Origin: Diospyros lotus
Taxonomy: Eukaryota > Streptophyta > Magnoliopsida > Ericales > Ebenaceae
Reading direction: 5' to 3'
NCBI RefSeq assembly: GCF_014633365.1
Contig: NC_068351.1
Coordinates: 12,158,907 to 12,222,906, forward strand
DNA: 64,000 bases
Positions 42,398-54,302 of the stretch are shown piece by piece (position 1 is the stretch's first letter; each line of letters begins with the position of its first letter). A program made the position numbers and the translations under genes. Under the pieces are notes generated by a model. The model ran no database searches and was not told the origin of the DNA. It saw nothing but the letters and a program-made list of their open reading frames with translations.

Positions 42398-44922
42398 TGA
42401 GCTTATCCCTAAGGTTGGAATGAAGTTCAATGACAAGACTGGAGTTTTTGAATTTTATAAAAGATATGCTTACCATGTGGGTTTTCCTGTTAAAAGAAGA
42501 AGCTTGAAGAATGGAGACGATGGGCTGGTAAGATATGTGGGATATGCATGTTGCTGAGAAGGCAAAAGAAATATTAAAGCTAGCACCTCCCTAAATCCTC
42601 AACTAACAATGCAGTTAGGGTGTAAAGCTAAGATGTCAGCATGTTTAGATGGTTTAGGGACATGGCAAATAAGCATAGTCCATCTTGAGCATAACCATAA
42701 AACAAGTCCAACCAAGTCTAGGTTGTATAAATGCAACAGGAAATTAAACGAACATATGAAGCAGCAGCTTGAAGTGAATGATATAGTTGGAATTCCATTA
42801 CACAAAAGTTTTAACTCAATTGTTGTTGAAACTGGTGGATATGAGAATCTGACATTTGTGGAAAATGATTGCTGGAATTACATTGATCAGGTGGGGAGGT
42901 TAAGACTTGGGGAATGAGATGTTGCTGTTATTCAAACTTACTTTTAGAAAATGCAAGCCTTTTGTCCGAGTTTTTACTTTAACGTGGATTTGGATGAAGA
43001 GTGTCAATTAAAGAATGTCTTTTTTAGCTGATAACAAGTGTAGACAAGCATTGAAGGAATTCGACAATGTTGTCACATTTGACACCACATACCTGACAAA
43101 TAGGCACGACATGTCATTTGCTCAATTCGTTGGTGTAAATCACCACGTGTAGTCGACACTGTTTGGATGTGGTATAATTTCCAACAAGGACAACAAGACT
43201 TTCGTGTGTTTCTTTAGGACATGGCTTGAGTATATGGAAGATCATACCCCTACAGAAATAATCACTGATCAAGATAGGGCCATGCAAAATGCTATTGAAA
43301 TAGTCTTCCCTAACACAAAGTATAGATGGTGCTTGTGGCATATATTAAAGAAGTTGCCTGAAAAATTTGAGAACCATGATTGCAAGGCTTATATTTTTTC
43401 AGCCGTACATGACGCGATGTATGAATCACAGAGTCCTATAGAATTCGAGCAGGTCTAGAATTCAATAATTAAGCAATATGCACTGTATGACAACAATTGG
43501 TTGTATGGACTTTATAGAGAAAGAGGTTGATGGGTCCCATGTTTCTTGAAAACGAGTTTTTGGGAAAGTATGTCAACAAGGCAACGAAATAAGAGTATGA
43601 ATGCATTCTTCGATTGATATATACACTCGAAAATCTCGTTGAAATAATTTGTTGAACAATATGAGCGAGCAATGAGGTGTGAGGTAGAAAAGGAGTTTCA
43701 GGCCAATGTTAAGTCATTTTCTCAAATGGTCCCATGTGCATCGAAGTATCTCATGGAGAAATAATTTCAGAAAGTCTACATAATCGCAAAATTCAAGGAG
43801 TTTCAAGAAGAGTTCGTTGGGGAGATGTATTGCAATATTGTGTCTACCGAAGAGGGACCGTTGGGTACGAGGTGCAAGAAGATATCATATTTGACAATAG
43901 AGTAAAGGAAAAAAAAATTATTCAGTTGTTTTTGAGAAAGAGAAATGTGATATTGTTTGCACATGTCACATGTTCGAGTTTAAAGAAATAATTTGCAGTA
44001 TGCAGTTATAATATTGATCCAAAATGGAGTCAGATCAATTCCTGAGAGGTATATCTTATGGCGATGGAGGAAAGATGTCAATAGATCCTACATGAAGGTT
44101 AGAATCAATTACAATGATTGGATTAGTACCCTTAGTTAGTTAAGATACGATGAACTGTGTGGTGAGTTTGCGAAGATAGCTGACTTGGTAGCAAACGACG
44201 AAGAATGAACCTGGGCAACTATGGAATCTCAAATGAATGCATTGAGCATATCCAATGCGAAACCAAGCTATGGTAGTAATATATATGTTGAACAAAATGT
44301 GCAAGAACAACTCCTTAATTGTGGAGAGTGAACAATAACTTCTAATGGAAAAATAATGGATCCGGGATGCTTCCAGACAAAGGGAGCCCCTAGGAAGCTT
44401 CACAAGAAGGGCCCATTGAAAACAAGTACCAAGAAAGCGAGTGTATGTTTTTTTATATTTTTTACTTACATCGAATTGATTGTGTGCTCAAATTCCTACT
44501 TGTAATGGTTGTTACTTTCGCTTGATGTTTAGATGGGAACCTCGAAATCAAAAAATGGCAAGGGCTTGAAGCAAAACATTGTTCAAGATGCTCAAGCATT
44601 CAATCAAGCTTTTCCACAAAATGCATAATATCACGCGCTTTCACCAATAACCTACTTAGAACAAATGATGGTAAGTAGTAGGATAAGATTAGGTTAATAA
44701 TATAACTTGGATTTTAATTTTTTTTTTATATTATAGGTTATATCCTATGCTTTACATGCATCTTTTTTCATCTAATCTCTTTCATTGCAGGCTGTTCAGT
44801 ACCAAACTTGGAATATTGCTCGCGGAGTGCCTATGATGCCTACATTTGGCACGACTCTACCATTTATGCCAATGTACCTGCCCCATCAACAGCCCAATGA
44901 CAACCCACCAAATTTTTAAGAT
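42398..44922 (+). pseudogene. FAR1/FRS-like MULE transposase-derived gene (broken)
   Basis: FAR1-RELATED SEQUENCE proteins are DNA-binding regulators derived from Mutator-like transposases. The order of domains fits: a FAR1 DNA-binding region (GMKFNDKTGVFEFYKRYAYH, then CKAKMSACLDGLG and LEHNHKTSP, 42415-42720); a MULE DDE region (TFDTTYLTNRHDMSFAQFVG, FFRTWLEYM, IITDQDRAMQNAIEIVFPNT, WCLWHILKKLPEK, 43070-43380); a SWIM-type zinc remnant (CDIVCTCHMFEF near 43950); and the FRS tail (RYDELCGEFAKIADLVANDEE). The C-terminal part seems to have introns (44441-44531 and a later one) ending in PNDNPPNF-stop. Many stops and shifts make it a pseudogene. Terminal repeats of a MULE were not found, so whether it is an element or an old gene is open. 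Confidence 0.82.
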
Positions 44923-44989
44923 TGCGAGGTTTATGCCAATGTACCTCAATTCTATATTTATGCGAACGTATAATTAGATTTTATTTTTC

Positions 44990-45050
44990 ATAGACTGTTT
45001 TTAGATTTTATTTTTCAGAGACTGTTTTTACCACTTAAAGTAAATCTCTT
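44990..45050. repeat. Short tandem duplication
   Basis: TTAGATTTTATTTTTCA(T/G)AGAC-type unit twice, about 30 bp apart. Confidence 0.6.
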
Positions 45051-45289
45051 CTTAGATCCAATATGTCTATTTTTTGTATAGTATGGTGTTAGTTAAGCAG
45101 AGGCAACTAGGCTTACTCCATGAAGATTCTAAAATTTTATTCTTTTTTTTTTCTTTTTTTTTTTTGCAGGGCTCACTTGATGTAGATGGTTTAGGCCCCA
45201 TATCATGGTGGTAAGGTTGCTTTGTCGACTTTAGGCTCGTGCTATGAACTTTTTGTGACTGTTTCAAGAAGAAACGATTTCCCAAATCC

Positions 45290-45580
45290 CTCAACTTTGG
45301 CCAACAATGGAGAGAGCACTTAGGCATTTCAATGGTGTCGACGTTCGGAATTGGTCAATGGTGATTCGTTGGCCCGCACTGGTGCGGTGGATCCGAGAGG
45401 GAGAAAATAGGATATCTGGTTCAATTAGTTGACCCGTCGGCCCGTCCTTGCAAGGTATTTCAATGCCCAAGTCAGTGAGCGAGCAAGTAAGTGTGTAAGA
45501 TATCAATAAGTGGGCAGAAGAAAAAACATACCATCGCTCTGAAAAGAGCTGGCTGATATATATGAGAAAATACCTTCTTG
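45290..45580 (-). mobile_element. Gypsy-like LTR fragment (U5-type)
   Basis: On the minus strand the text TTACTTGCTCGCTCACTGAC, TTGGGCATTGAAATACC, TTGCAAGGACGGGCCGACG resembles the R-U5 part of plant Ty3/gypsy LTRs, with GC content far above the flanks. Edges undefined. It may belong with 47630-48135. Confidence 0.4.
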
Positions 45581-45589
45581 CATGTGTTG

Positions 45590-46465
45590 TATGTATGTAG
45601 ATGATGGGATGGAATAGCTGGCTGCACTCCCACCCTGCAATTAAAACACAAAACAAAACACAATAAAAATTTTATATTTTTTTCTTTATTTAGGTGAGAG
45701 GTTTATACTCATCAGTGTACGAGTACAGTTGTAGTCTAAACTTAAATTTATATTTTCTGAATGAGTTCAGGTCGTCCACTGAGAGATTTATTTATGGCAA
45801 AATAAAAAGAATGTCACACAAGCACACACACATTTGGACAAATTGGCAAAAAGATTTTTTTTTTATGGTTTTTTAAACAACAGATACTAGGAAATAAATT
45901 AAGGCAGTAATTGAAATAAATACTTTGAGTGAGAATATAAAATTGGATAGTACTTGAGTTAAGACAATTTCAGTGCCAACCCGTTGATTCCTAAATTTTA
46001 GCATAAAAGATTAGCAACATTAATTTAATTTCAAATATGAGGGTTTGTTATTAAATGCAATTAAAGATGATGATAGTTCTAGTTTAAGCAATCCCCATAC
46101 ATGATATGCGAGATTCTAATTTAAGCAACTACCATAAGTCCAATTGCAATTAATATACAAAATACTAAATTAATCATCCGGGTTTGGGTATGATAGCGTT
46201 TCCAGTTCTAATAACTCTCATACATGGCATGAAAGCTCTAAGGTAGGCTTACGCTCCAATTCAAACCTAGTGATTTTTTAATAATTAATACAGACTCATA
46301 TTGAAATTTAAATTAATGTTACTCATTTAAAGTGCAGCTTTCTTTGGGAATCATTGGCGTTGGACACTGTCCTTGCCTTAACCCAAGATTAGATTTAGCT
46401 ACTCATTTCCATTAATTAATTGACATGAATTTAAATGACATAATTTAAATAACAGAATTTTAATG
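45590..46465. other. AT-rich, gene-free stretch
   Basis: No coding frame recognised. Style resembles the non-coding interior of a large retrotransposon derivative. Confidence 0.35.
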
Positions 46466-46665
46466 ACAGGAATTAAAATAGCAAAAACTAACCGGCCATT
46501 TAGGCGGTGAACATTTAAATGACAGGAATTAAAATTGCAAAAATTTAAAGGCATAAATTAATCGGCCATTTAGGTGGTGAATAACTAAATGACAAGAATT
46601 AAAATTACAGAAATTTAAAAGCATAAATTAACCGGTCATTTAGGCGGTGAATAATAAAGTAATAA
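46465..46665. repeat. Three-unit tandem repeat, about 68-bp period
   Basis: Each unit holds AAATGACAGGAATTAAAAT and ACCGGCCATTTAGGCGGTGA; the third is more diverged. Confidence 0.8.
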
Positions 46666-46909
46666 TAAATGACATAAGAATTTAAAAGAAGAAAGGAAGA
46701 AATAAGATCACAAGAGAAAAAACTAAAGAAAATGAGTGAGAACAAAAGCAATTCTCAAAGAGAGAATTCTAAGGAAATAATTAAACTTTGATTCAAGAAT
46801 AATAATCACACTTACAAATGCAATCAAGTGAGCTATTTATAGACCACAAGATGCAATACAAACCACACAATTTCAATTATTCAATTAGACATAATTATAT
46901 CTAATGGGC

Positions 46910-47090
46910 ACTCACACACTTAAAGTTAAATGGATTTTAGCTATAATACACACCTAATATTAAATGGATTTTAGCTAAAATACATACCTAATAAAGCACT
47001 CATAAAGTTAAATGGATTTTAGCTATAATATCCACCTAATAGTTAAATGGATTTTAGCTAAAAAACACACCTAATAAAGCTCTCACATAA
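46910..47090. repeat. Four-unit tandem repeat
   Basis: TTAAATGGATTTTAGCTA(T/A)AATACACACCTAATA repeats four times with alternating 40 to 60 bp spacing. Confidence 0.8.
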
Positions 47091-47184
47091 AAAATAAAAA
47101 TAGATTTCTATAAATTAGTTTTTTAATCTTCATTAGGATTAAAAATAATCCTTGGACTTTCTCCAAATAATATCTTCCATGGAT

Positions 47185-47335
47185 TGCTCAAATTGGGCTT
47201 CAATTCTTCATGGACTTTAATTTTTCATGAGTTTGATTTCTTCATGGACTTGAATTCTTCATGGGCTTGAATTCTTCATGAGCTTGAATTCTTCGTGAAC
47301 TTTAAGTCTTCATGGGTTTGAATTCTTCATTGGTA
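47185..47335. repeat. About six-unit tandem repeat, 21-24 bp
   Basis: Units of the form CTTCATGGACTTGAATT recur with small differences. Confidence 0.8.
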
Positions 47336-47629
47336 AAAAAATAATTTAATATTATTAATAAATTATATATTATATATGTATTACACATGGCACATATATA
47401 TATATTAGATTATATTATATATATTACATGCATGCATATAATGATGTATATGTATTATATATAAATTTTATATATTATTATTATTTACTTTAGAACTTCA
47501 TTTCATTCATCTTTCAATTTAAACTTGCATATAACCATAAAATATATATTAATATCTAATTTAAGCCATTTTTAAGATCAAAAGAAAGGTGTAATTATAA
47601 CATAATTTTTACAAAATTAACCACTAATC

Positions 47630-48135
47630 AATAGCCGACGTTGACGGGAACGTCCATGCAGCAGCAAGGCACCGACGAGACTCTCATTAATGTAGATGGG
47701 ATTTGTCATTAATGAGGATAGGATCTGAGGTAAATGCGCGAAAACCCAAGTGCGGCTGTAATGATGTTATTGCAAAGGGACTAAGATGGGACTAACATGG
47801 GCTAGTTAAATGGGTCGAGAAAATGGGCCTGAATGGTCCAGTTGGGGCGGCCCCTGACCTACTAGTATCTCGTGGCATACGACCCTTTTTGTTATGCGAG
47901 CTGATCGACTAAGCCGACGAACTGCAAGAGTTGCTAGGAGCTCGCTCAGATAGGCTCATGAACTAAGGGTATTTTTGGAAGCTCGCTCTATCCTGCGATC
48001 TGATCTCGGGCTCCAGCAAGGTATGAGTTTGCTTTGATGAACGAAGTTCGGGGCCTACTGGACTTTATGTGATTGGGTCAATCTGCTGGGCTGGGCCCAG
48101 CCCATAAAAAGTATAGCGGGAAATACCTTCAACAA
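47630..48135 (-). mobile_element. Gypsy-like LTR fragment (U3-type)
   Basis: The minus strand begins TGTTGAAGGTATTTCCCGC at 48135, a plausible LTR start, and contains GCCCAGCCCAGCAG and other GC-rich plant-LTR text. It could be the other end of the LTR piece at 45290-45580, separated by a repeat-rich 2-kb insertion, or an independent fragment. No duplication was found. Confidence 0.4.
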
Positions 48136-48700
48136 ATGGAAAGTGTACTTTGTGTGCCTTATTGTGTGTCTTTGATATAAATTTGGTAGGAATAAGGATT
48201 TAGTAGTTTTGAATCAGTGGCATGTAAGCAAACTCTATTCCTAGTTATAATTTTGAAAATAGTTTTTATAATCTTATAGTTAAATCATTGTGGAAGAATT
48301 CTTTTAGGCTGTGTTTGGAATAAATATTCTTTTTCATGTAATGTAGATTTTTTGTTTGTTTGTTTAGAAATGAAAAATTGATATAATTTATATGCACTTT
48401 GGTATTTACATTGGACTACTTTTTTGTTTTTATTTTCTTCCCATGGATGCCAGTTTCATCAAGGCTCAATCGTCAAGTTGAGTCTTCGAATATCTTTAGG
48501 TCCTCAAACTTTGCATCCAAAGCAGTATAATATTTCATTATTTTGAGTCTCATATTTCTTCTAACACATACTTTAAGGTACATCTTCTTTCAAGGTAGTT
48601 AAGGAGATTCCACCTGAAAATATGCATAATTGCTAAAACATAATTCAGGATGGCCACTACGAATTTTGTAATAGAAACTTGCATGCTTAATAATAAACAA
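48136..48700. other. Intergenic, nothing recognised
   Basis: AT-rich with a few T-runs; no ORF or repeat. Confidence 0.5.
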
Positions 48701-48704
48701 AAAA

Positions 48705-49314
48705 TCAAGAAATCAAGCGATCAAATTGATTATATACATAATTAACAAACAATAAATGTACTTTCATGTTTATACACTTATTAACTAAAGCCAAATACCT
48801 AATTTTACTATCATAATTTTTCATCAGCCATGCAATCAACACAAAACAACTCAATTCTAACACTATTAGACTCCTAACAAACTTAACATTTTTCATCATA
48901 TACTCTTCGAGTTTCATTTTCAATTGAAAGTTTTCTTTCATTATACACCTATGGTCTTTCTTAAACTTTAGTATATTTTCTTTTCTCCTTAAGGCCTTCT
49001 CTTAAAAAACTCCGCTTGTTCTTGAAGTATTCTCTAATTTTCAACTATTTCTTCCATGTTACGTTTCAACTTATCCAGCAAAGCTCCACATAATGCTTTC
49101 TCACGACTTGTACGTTTATCATCGATTCATTAAAACCATTTGCAATCATCATCCTGTCCACCAAAACTATCAAACAATCAACTCCATGTTAATTAAATTT
49201 TTTTTCATTTATAAGATAACTTACCTTCCAAAATCAACATCGTAAGAATTTTCTTCCTGGATTAGATTTAGTCCACGATGTATAGCACCAAATAGGTACA
49301 CCATGCTCACACAT
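48705..49314 (-). pseudogene. GRF-type zinc-finger ORF relic
   Basis: Minus strand from the ATG at 49314: MCEHGVPIWCYTSWTKSNPG, RKFLRC, then a TGA, FWK and a GT donor at 49225/49224. A second piece (from 49153) reads DDDCKWF followed by stops, then DDKRTSREKALCGALLDKL. Later come a coiled-coil-like tract and a hydrophobic C-terminal helix, SLIVLELSCFVLIAWLMK (48868-48815). CxHG...TSWT..NPGRKF..C plus a C-x-F half is the GRF zinc finger common in plant repeats and small membrane-anchored proteins. Stops show it is dead. Confidence 0.7.
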
Positions 49315-49319
49315 TATTC

Positions 49320-50620
49320 ATTGATGAGAGGTAGAAGAGTTGATTGAAACTTCACCCATTTTCAAATTAGAAGTCATCTTAATTAAAATAATAAAATTTA
49401 AAAAATATAATTTTTTGAAATGATTGTACCTGAAATGTTTTAACATTGTCAATATCCTCCCATCTACATGCAAGTAAAGTATGTAAAAAATATGATTAAA
49501 CATTACATGAGACGAGAAAAAGTATGTAAAAAAAATAAAAAATAAATACGTCAATAAAACATAGAAATAATCCTATGATGCCACTTGTTAGGAATCATAT
49601 TAATTGCTTCATTAGTCCCAGCAATATATCCAGACAATTTGATTCTTAATTTCATTATAGTATAGTACAATAATAAATATAAGAATATTTTAGTGGCATG
49701 TATCAAGATAATGATGTCATTCCTGAATTGAGAGACCATAGTAAAAGAAAGAAATAAAATCTAAATGTCAGTATGTTGAGCTCAGACAAATATGTAGGGA
49801 TACACTACAAATATCATGTATCCCAAATCTAAACCTCCATAAACAGGGGATACAAGTGAAGGTAACAACACTTAAGTTAGACATTTCAATTATGACATGA
49901 AGTGCTTAAAATTCTGACTAGAATATGCAAGAGGCTCCAGAGAAAGACCATTTCTGTAATGATAATGGCTGGTACTACTTAGTTAAAGTAAAAATTTTCT
50001 TATTGAGTAAAGGATTATTGAAAAGTGAGTGCACAACATACTCATAGAAATTTTGTATAAGATTTGCAAGTTTCCTAGACAAGGGCAGTAAAATTTCACA
50101 AAACCATATTTCTTAACAATATTTAGTTACAAAAATATCAATTTTTTTTTGCTGAAAATAAAGAGATACACATGCCTATCAATTGATCTCATTAATCATG
50201 GTTGTGACAAACCAGGTCGAGGGTTAGGATATAAAGGCAATTTAAACTTCTTAAAAACATATAGAATGACCAAGAGGATTCAATTTCTTATTTCAGAAAA
50301 CCCAGAAAACCATCCAAGAATATAGCTATTCCAAAGCAAAAATAGAAACCAGATCAATTACAATTAGTGGTACAACCAGAAGCACATGTGCCAGAGAAAG
50401 GAGAACCCAACCTTAGATAATCTGTAGGATGGTATATGATCCCATGATCACATCATTTGGATCAATATACGATTCATTTGATGCTTAGTGCATCTATATG
50501 TTGCATATGTACATGCAACATCCTTTTTGAATGGAACTCTTAAAAGTCAAGCTTCTTAAAATAGTGCATATAATTCTCGTGGTCATGGGGTCTTGTTGTG
50601 GTGGATGAGGGTCTTGTCTC
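49320..50620. other. Gene-free intergenic DNA
   Basis: AT-rich; minus-strand frames 49318-49554 and 49551-49739 have no motifs. Confidence 0.5.
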
Positions 50621-50629
50621 AGGTTCCTT

Positions 50630-51060
50630 GATTATGGCTTAGTTTTTTCATCACCAAATGACTAATTTGACACAGACCTCCAAACATGCCCATGCCTGTT
50701 AGGTCATCAATTTCCCATTTCAAATATTGACATTCATCAGTTCATGGCTACATTGTTTGTGAAACAATATAATACCAATTGTCATCTAATTTTTCATTTG
50801 TCATCTACATGGTATCTTTGGAGGTTTGACACATACCTTCAAAGATGCCCATGCTTATTAGGTTCCTTAGATCTCACTGAGCTTTTTTTATTACCACACG
50901 ACTAGTTTGACACATACCTCCAAAGATGCCTATAGGTTCTCGATTTCCCATTTCAAGTATGGGCATTTATTAGGTCATGGCTATGTTGTTTGTGAAAAAA
51001 CAATATTAATTGTCATTTAACTTATCATTTGTCATTTACATGGGTTTGGACCATTTAGGA
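50630..51060. repeat. Imperfect direct duplication, about 240-bp period
   Basis: CTAATTTGACACAGACCTCC...TTTCCCATTTCAA...TTCATGGCTACATTGTTTGTG at about 50660-50765 recurs at 50900-51000 with scattered changes; part of the unit also recurs near 50820. Confidence 0.7.
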
Positions 51061-52190
51061 GTACGTAGTATTAAGAGGCATGCATCTAGCAATCCTCAAC
51101 TTGCAGAACCTTTCTACCATCATTTTAGTCTTGTAAGGTGTCTTCTTGTTGCCAAGGGTTAGGGCTTGAGGACTCTATAATGAATGGTTCTCCTTCACGT
51201 TGAGTGACCAATAACTGCTCCACACTTTTATACTTTTAGGATATATTGAACATGTGTTTTAAGATGCAGGATTGTTTTTTAGATAGGGAAAAGAAAAACT
51301 TTATCTCTTTCAAGCCTTTTATGAAGGTGGCATGGCTACCCTATATATCTTTTGCCTTCTCCATTGTCATTAGTTCAGCCTTGAAGCAAGCAATGTCTTC
51401 ATGATCATTTTGTTATTCCTATGCCTAATACGAAACAAACTGATGTTTGGTTTTATCGTGAAATTGTTAGTTACTGATAAGCTAATTAAGCTAGGAACTA
51501 GTCAACCATTTCCTTAGAGTTACAAATGCTTCTCAGTGCTAAAGGCTAGAACCATTTTAATTATACTTTTAAGGTAAAACCTCTACACATTATGGCGTTT
51601 GAGGCACTTAAAAATTCCATGGCTCTTTCTGAATAATGTAGATGGTCCTTGGGATCAGACTTGTTATATTGGTTTAGTTGTGGTACTTTGAATTACATGT
51701 TTATCTGATCCCTAATGATTTGTTGTACAAAAAATGATGCAAATGAATAACCTCATGAGTTGTTCCTTCCATGAGTCCTATGTTCTTTTTTCTTTCATGT
51801 CCTTCCCTCATTCAACAAGCTCGAGCTCATACTTGGTCCCTTGCTACTCGTTGGGCTCTTAGACTCATAGTTAGTTAATCATTTTTATTAGTTCCTATGG
51901 TGGTGTCTTTGAGAAGATTCATTCATATTTCTTCTTCTCTCTTGTTTCCTTTTTGTGTCCTTTCTCCTTGTACCTTCCTTGTAAGGGTTGATTTTCTTCA
52001 CACTTTTGGTTATTGTAGGTGTCTCTTACATAATTCTTTATTATAGAGGAAGAAGGTTTGGAACGCCACTCCATCTCCTATATTTTAATATTAAACACTT
52101 CAACTTCTTCCATATCTAGTGATTGACCTTTGGAATGTTTTTCACAATAAGATTGGTTGTTCACCTTCTTGTTTGTATATGATCGTGGTG
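51061..52190. other. Intergenic DNA, nothing recognised
   Basis: No coding frame or repeat could be supported. Confidence 0.45.
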
Positions 52191-52199
52191 GGACTCTGC

Positions 52200-52930
52200 A
52201 TTGTTAATTGTGAAGCTCCAAACGGTGTCGTTACTCTATGCTGACTGGAAGGCCACGTGCAGCAACCGTGTGCTGCCATTTGGCAGCCGCTGGATGGCTG
52301 CACGTGGCAACCATCAGCTGACCCTCAGCTGGCGCCTGATTATGCTCCCTCAACCATTGCCCGATCATCTCCTGCTCTCCTGCTCCTCTGCCGTTTTCTG
52401 TTGGGATTATAATCGTGCTTGCACGATTTGATCTGGTCCATTCATCCACACTTTTTGAGGCGCAATCCCAGCCGCTCTTGATCGCTTTTAATTGCTGCCT
52501 CGAGATGTGAACTGGGAGAGGCAGAAAAAATGAAAGAAAAATCAGAAAGGGGTTTTCCATCGGGTTGGTTCTTGCGGGTTGAAGGCTCTCGCCTTTTGGC
52601 TAGGGTTCTCTCTGGTTTGTTCCCTAATTCTTTTCTATACATGTCTGTATAGCTTTTGTGGTTCGATAGGTTTGCCTTTAATCTGTATTAAGTGATTGAT
52701 CGGCAGTTTTGTGTTCTCGAACCATTAATTGTTAGAGGACTTTGTTTGTGAGGGTTTATGAGCGTGTAATCCGATTTTCATCTCATAGTGCAGTGAGCTC
52801 TTCTCTCTCGAGCTCAACGTGGATGTAGTCTCAGTTTGAGGTGAACCACGGTAAAAACTCTTCTGTCTCTGTTCTTATTTTTGTTTCTCTGCGTTTATAT
52901 TTTTGATTCCAGCACTGTGAATGTTTGTTT
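52200..52930 (+). mobile_element. Copia-type LTR-like sequence (degenerate)
   Basis: Contains TCTCTCGAGCTCAACGTGG, ATGTAGTCTCA and GGTGAACCACGGTAAAA, the usual U5 text of many plant copia LTRs. Upstream is a GC-rich block (52215-52460). No coding region or duplication was found. A diverged relative lies at 60660-61260. Confidence 0.45.
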
Positions 52931-53610
52931 CCATTCAGACCATCAAATATTTTGTGATTGCTTAAGCAAAACCCTAAATTTTTTGTCGAGTCTCAACATG
53001 CATCATACCATGCTACCTTGAAATTGTGTGTTATACTTTTGGCTTCTAGCACCACAACCTCAAGTTCTTTCATTTCCCCATGGATGAGGCTATATGATGG
53101 TACAAGGATTATACACCCTTTAAGAGAAATTTGTCACCTAAGTAAGGTTGATGGCATCTTACTATGAACTTTCCCTACAATCACAAAGAATGGCTGTCCT
53201 AAAGTTTTCGTGATAACTCATCCAATGAATAAGTCAAATTTAGATAATTCAAAGTTTTTTTGTAACAGAAATGGATATACTTCTCTGCAATAAACTTGGA
53301 TACCTTTCTTTATTTGGGTGTTTGCCTTTTATACATAAATTAGTGTGGGAATCACATCTATTTAGATTTTTAGCTATGATTAATGATAAAAATCAAGGTT
53401 TAGTGCATTAACTTCATCCAAACTCATTAGTCACTGTGTGTGGTTCCACAATAGAGATCACATAAGCCACAATTAATACTGATGGTTGATTGAGGTATCT
53501 GTGAGCCTAGGGTGCAAGGATCGTTATGGGTGGAGATTTGGTTAGGTGATGCCAAGTGTTCATCTCGATCCTATGGTGCTCGTGAGTCCATGGGTCCTTC
53601 TAGGTTTTCA
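52931..53610. other. Intergenic DNA, nothing recognised
   Basis: Frame 52958-53167 has no motif. Confidence 0.4.
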
Positions 53611-53622
53611 TGTACCAACAAG

Positions 53623-54294
53623 TAGGCTTGGCACTTGTTCGATTTGATTTTATCAAAATCATAATTAAATCAAACTTAAATTATTAAAATCAAAATCAAA
53701 CCATTACCCATTAATTTTAAAAATTAAAAATCATAAGCAAACTATTTGATTTTGATTTTAATCATAATTTTTTTAGTTTGATCCATATCAATAAACAAAG
53801 ACAAACTCTTGCAAATAACATTCATAAAAATTTTTGATAACTTCACAACAAACAAAGACAAACTCTAATAAAATTACATTCTTTTTGCATAAAGTTACAA
53901 ATTAACTTCAAACTTCTTGGATATAATTATTTGATTGATAAAAATAAAATAATTTAAGATTATGTTTTATTTTTATTTGTTAATTACTTTATAAATGTTA
54001 AATATTTTATATATTTGTAATGCATTAGTTAAAATATTTGTAAAAAATTACATTAGTCAATATATATTATGTGTATATATAATATATTAAATAAATATAT
54101 ATATTATATATATGTATATTCGGTTCGAGTTTTGGTTTGGATTTAGTGAAAACTATAACCAAACCATACCCATTGAAACAGTGTTCGATTTTTTCCTAAA
54201 CCAAACCATTACTTAGTCAAACGATTTTTAACCACGTTGACCAATTCGATTTCGATTCGATTCTCCATGATTTCGATTGCAATTGCCATCCCTA
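53623..54294. mobile_element. hAT-like MITE, 672 bp
   Basis: Left end TAGGCTTGGCACTTG and right end (other strand) TAGGGATGGCAATTG form inverted repeats. Flanks are CCAACAAG (53615-53622) and CCAACAAA (54295-54302), 7 of 8. The interior repeats AATCAAATTTGATTTT-type AT-rich words and holds TTCGATTTCGATTCGATTC near the right end, an arrangement typical of this MITE group. Confidence 0.85.
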
Positions 54295-54302
54295 CCAACA
54301 AA

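Noticed and set aside
46465..47335. Regular repeats resembling a CRISPR array
   Set aside because: Plant nuclear context, diverged units of three sorts without constant spacers, and no cas genes.
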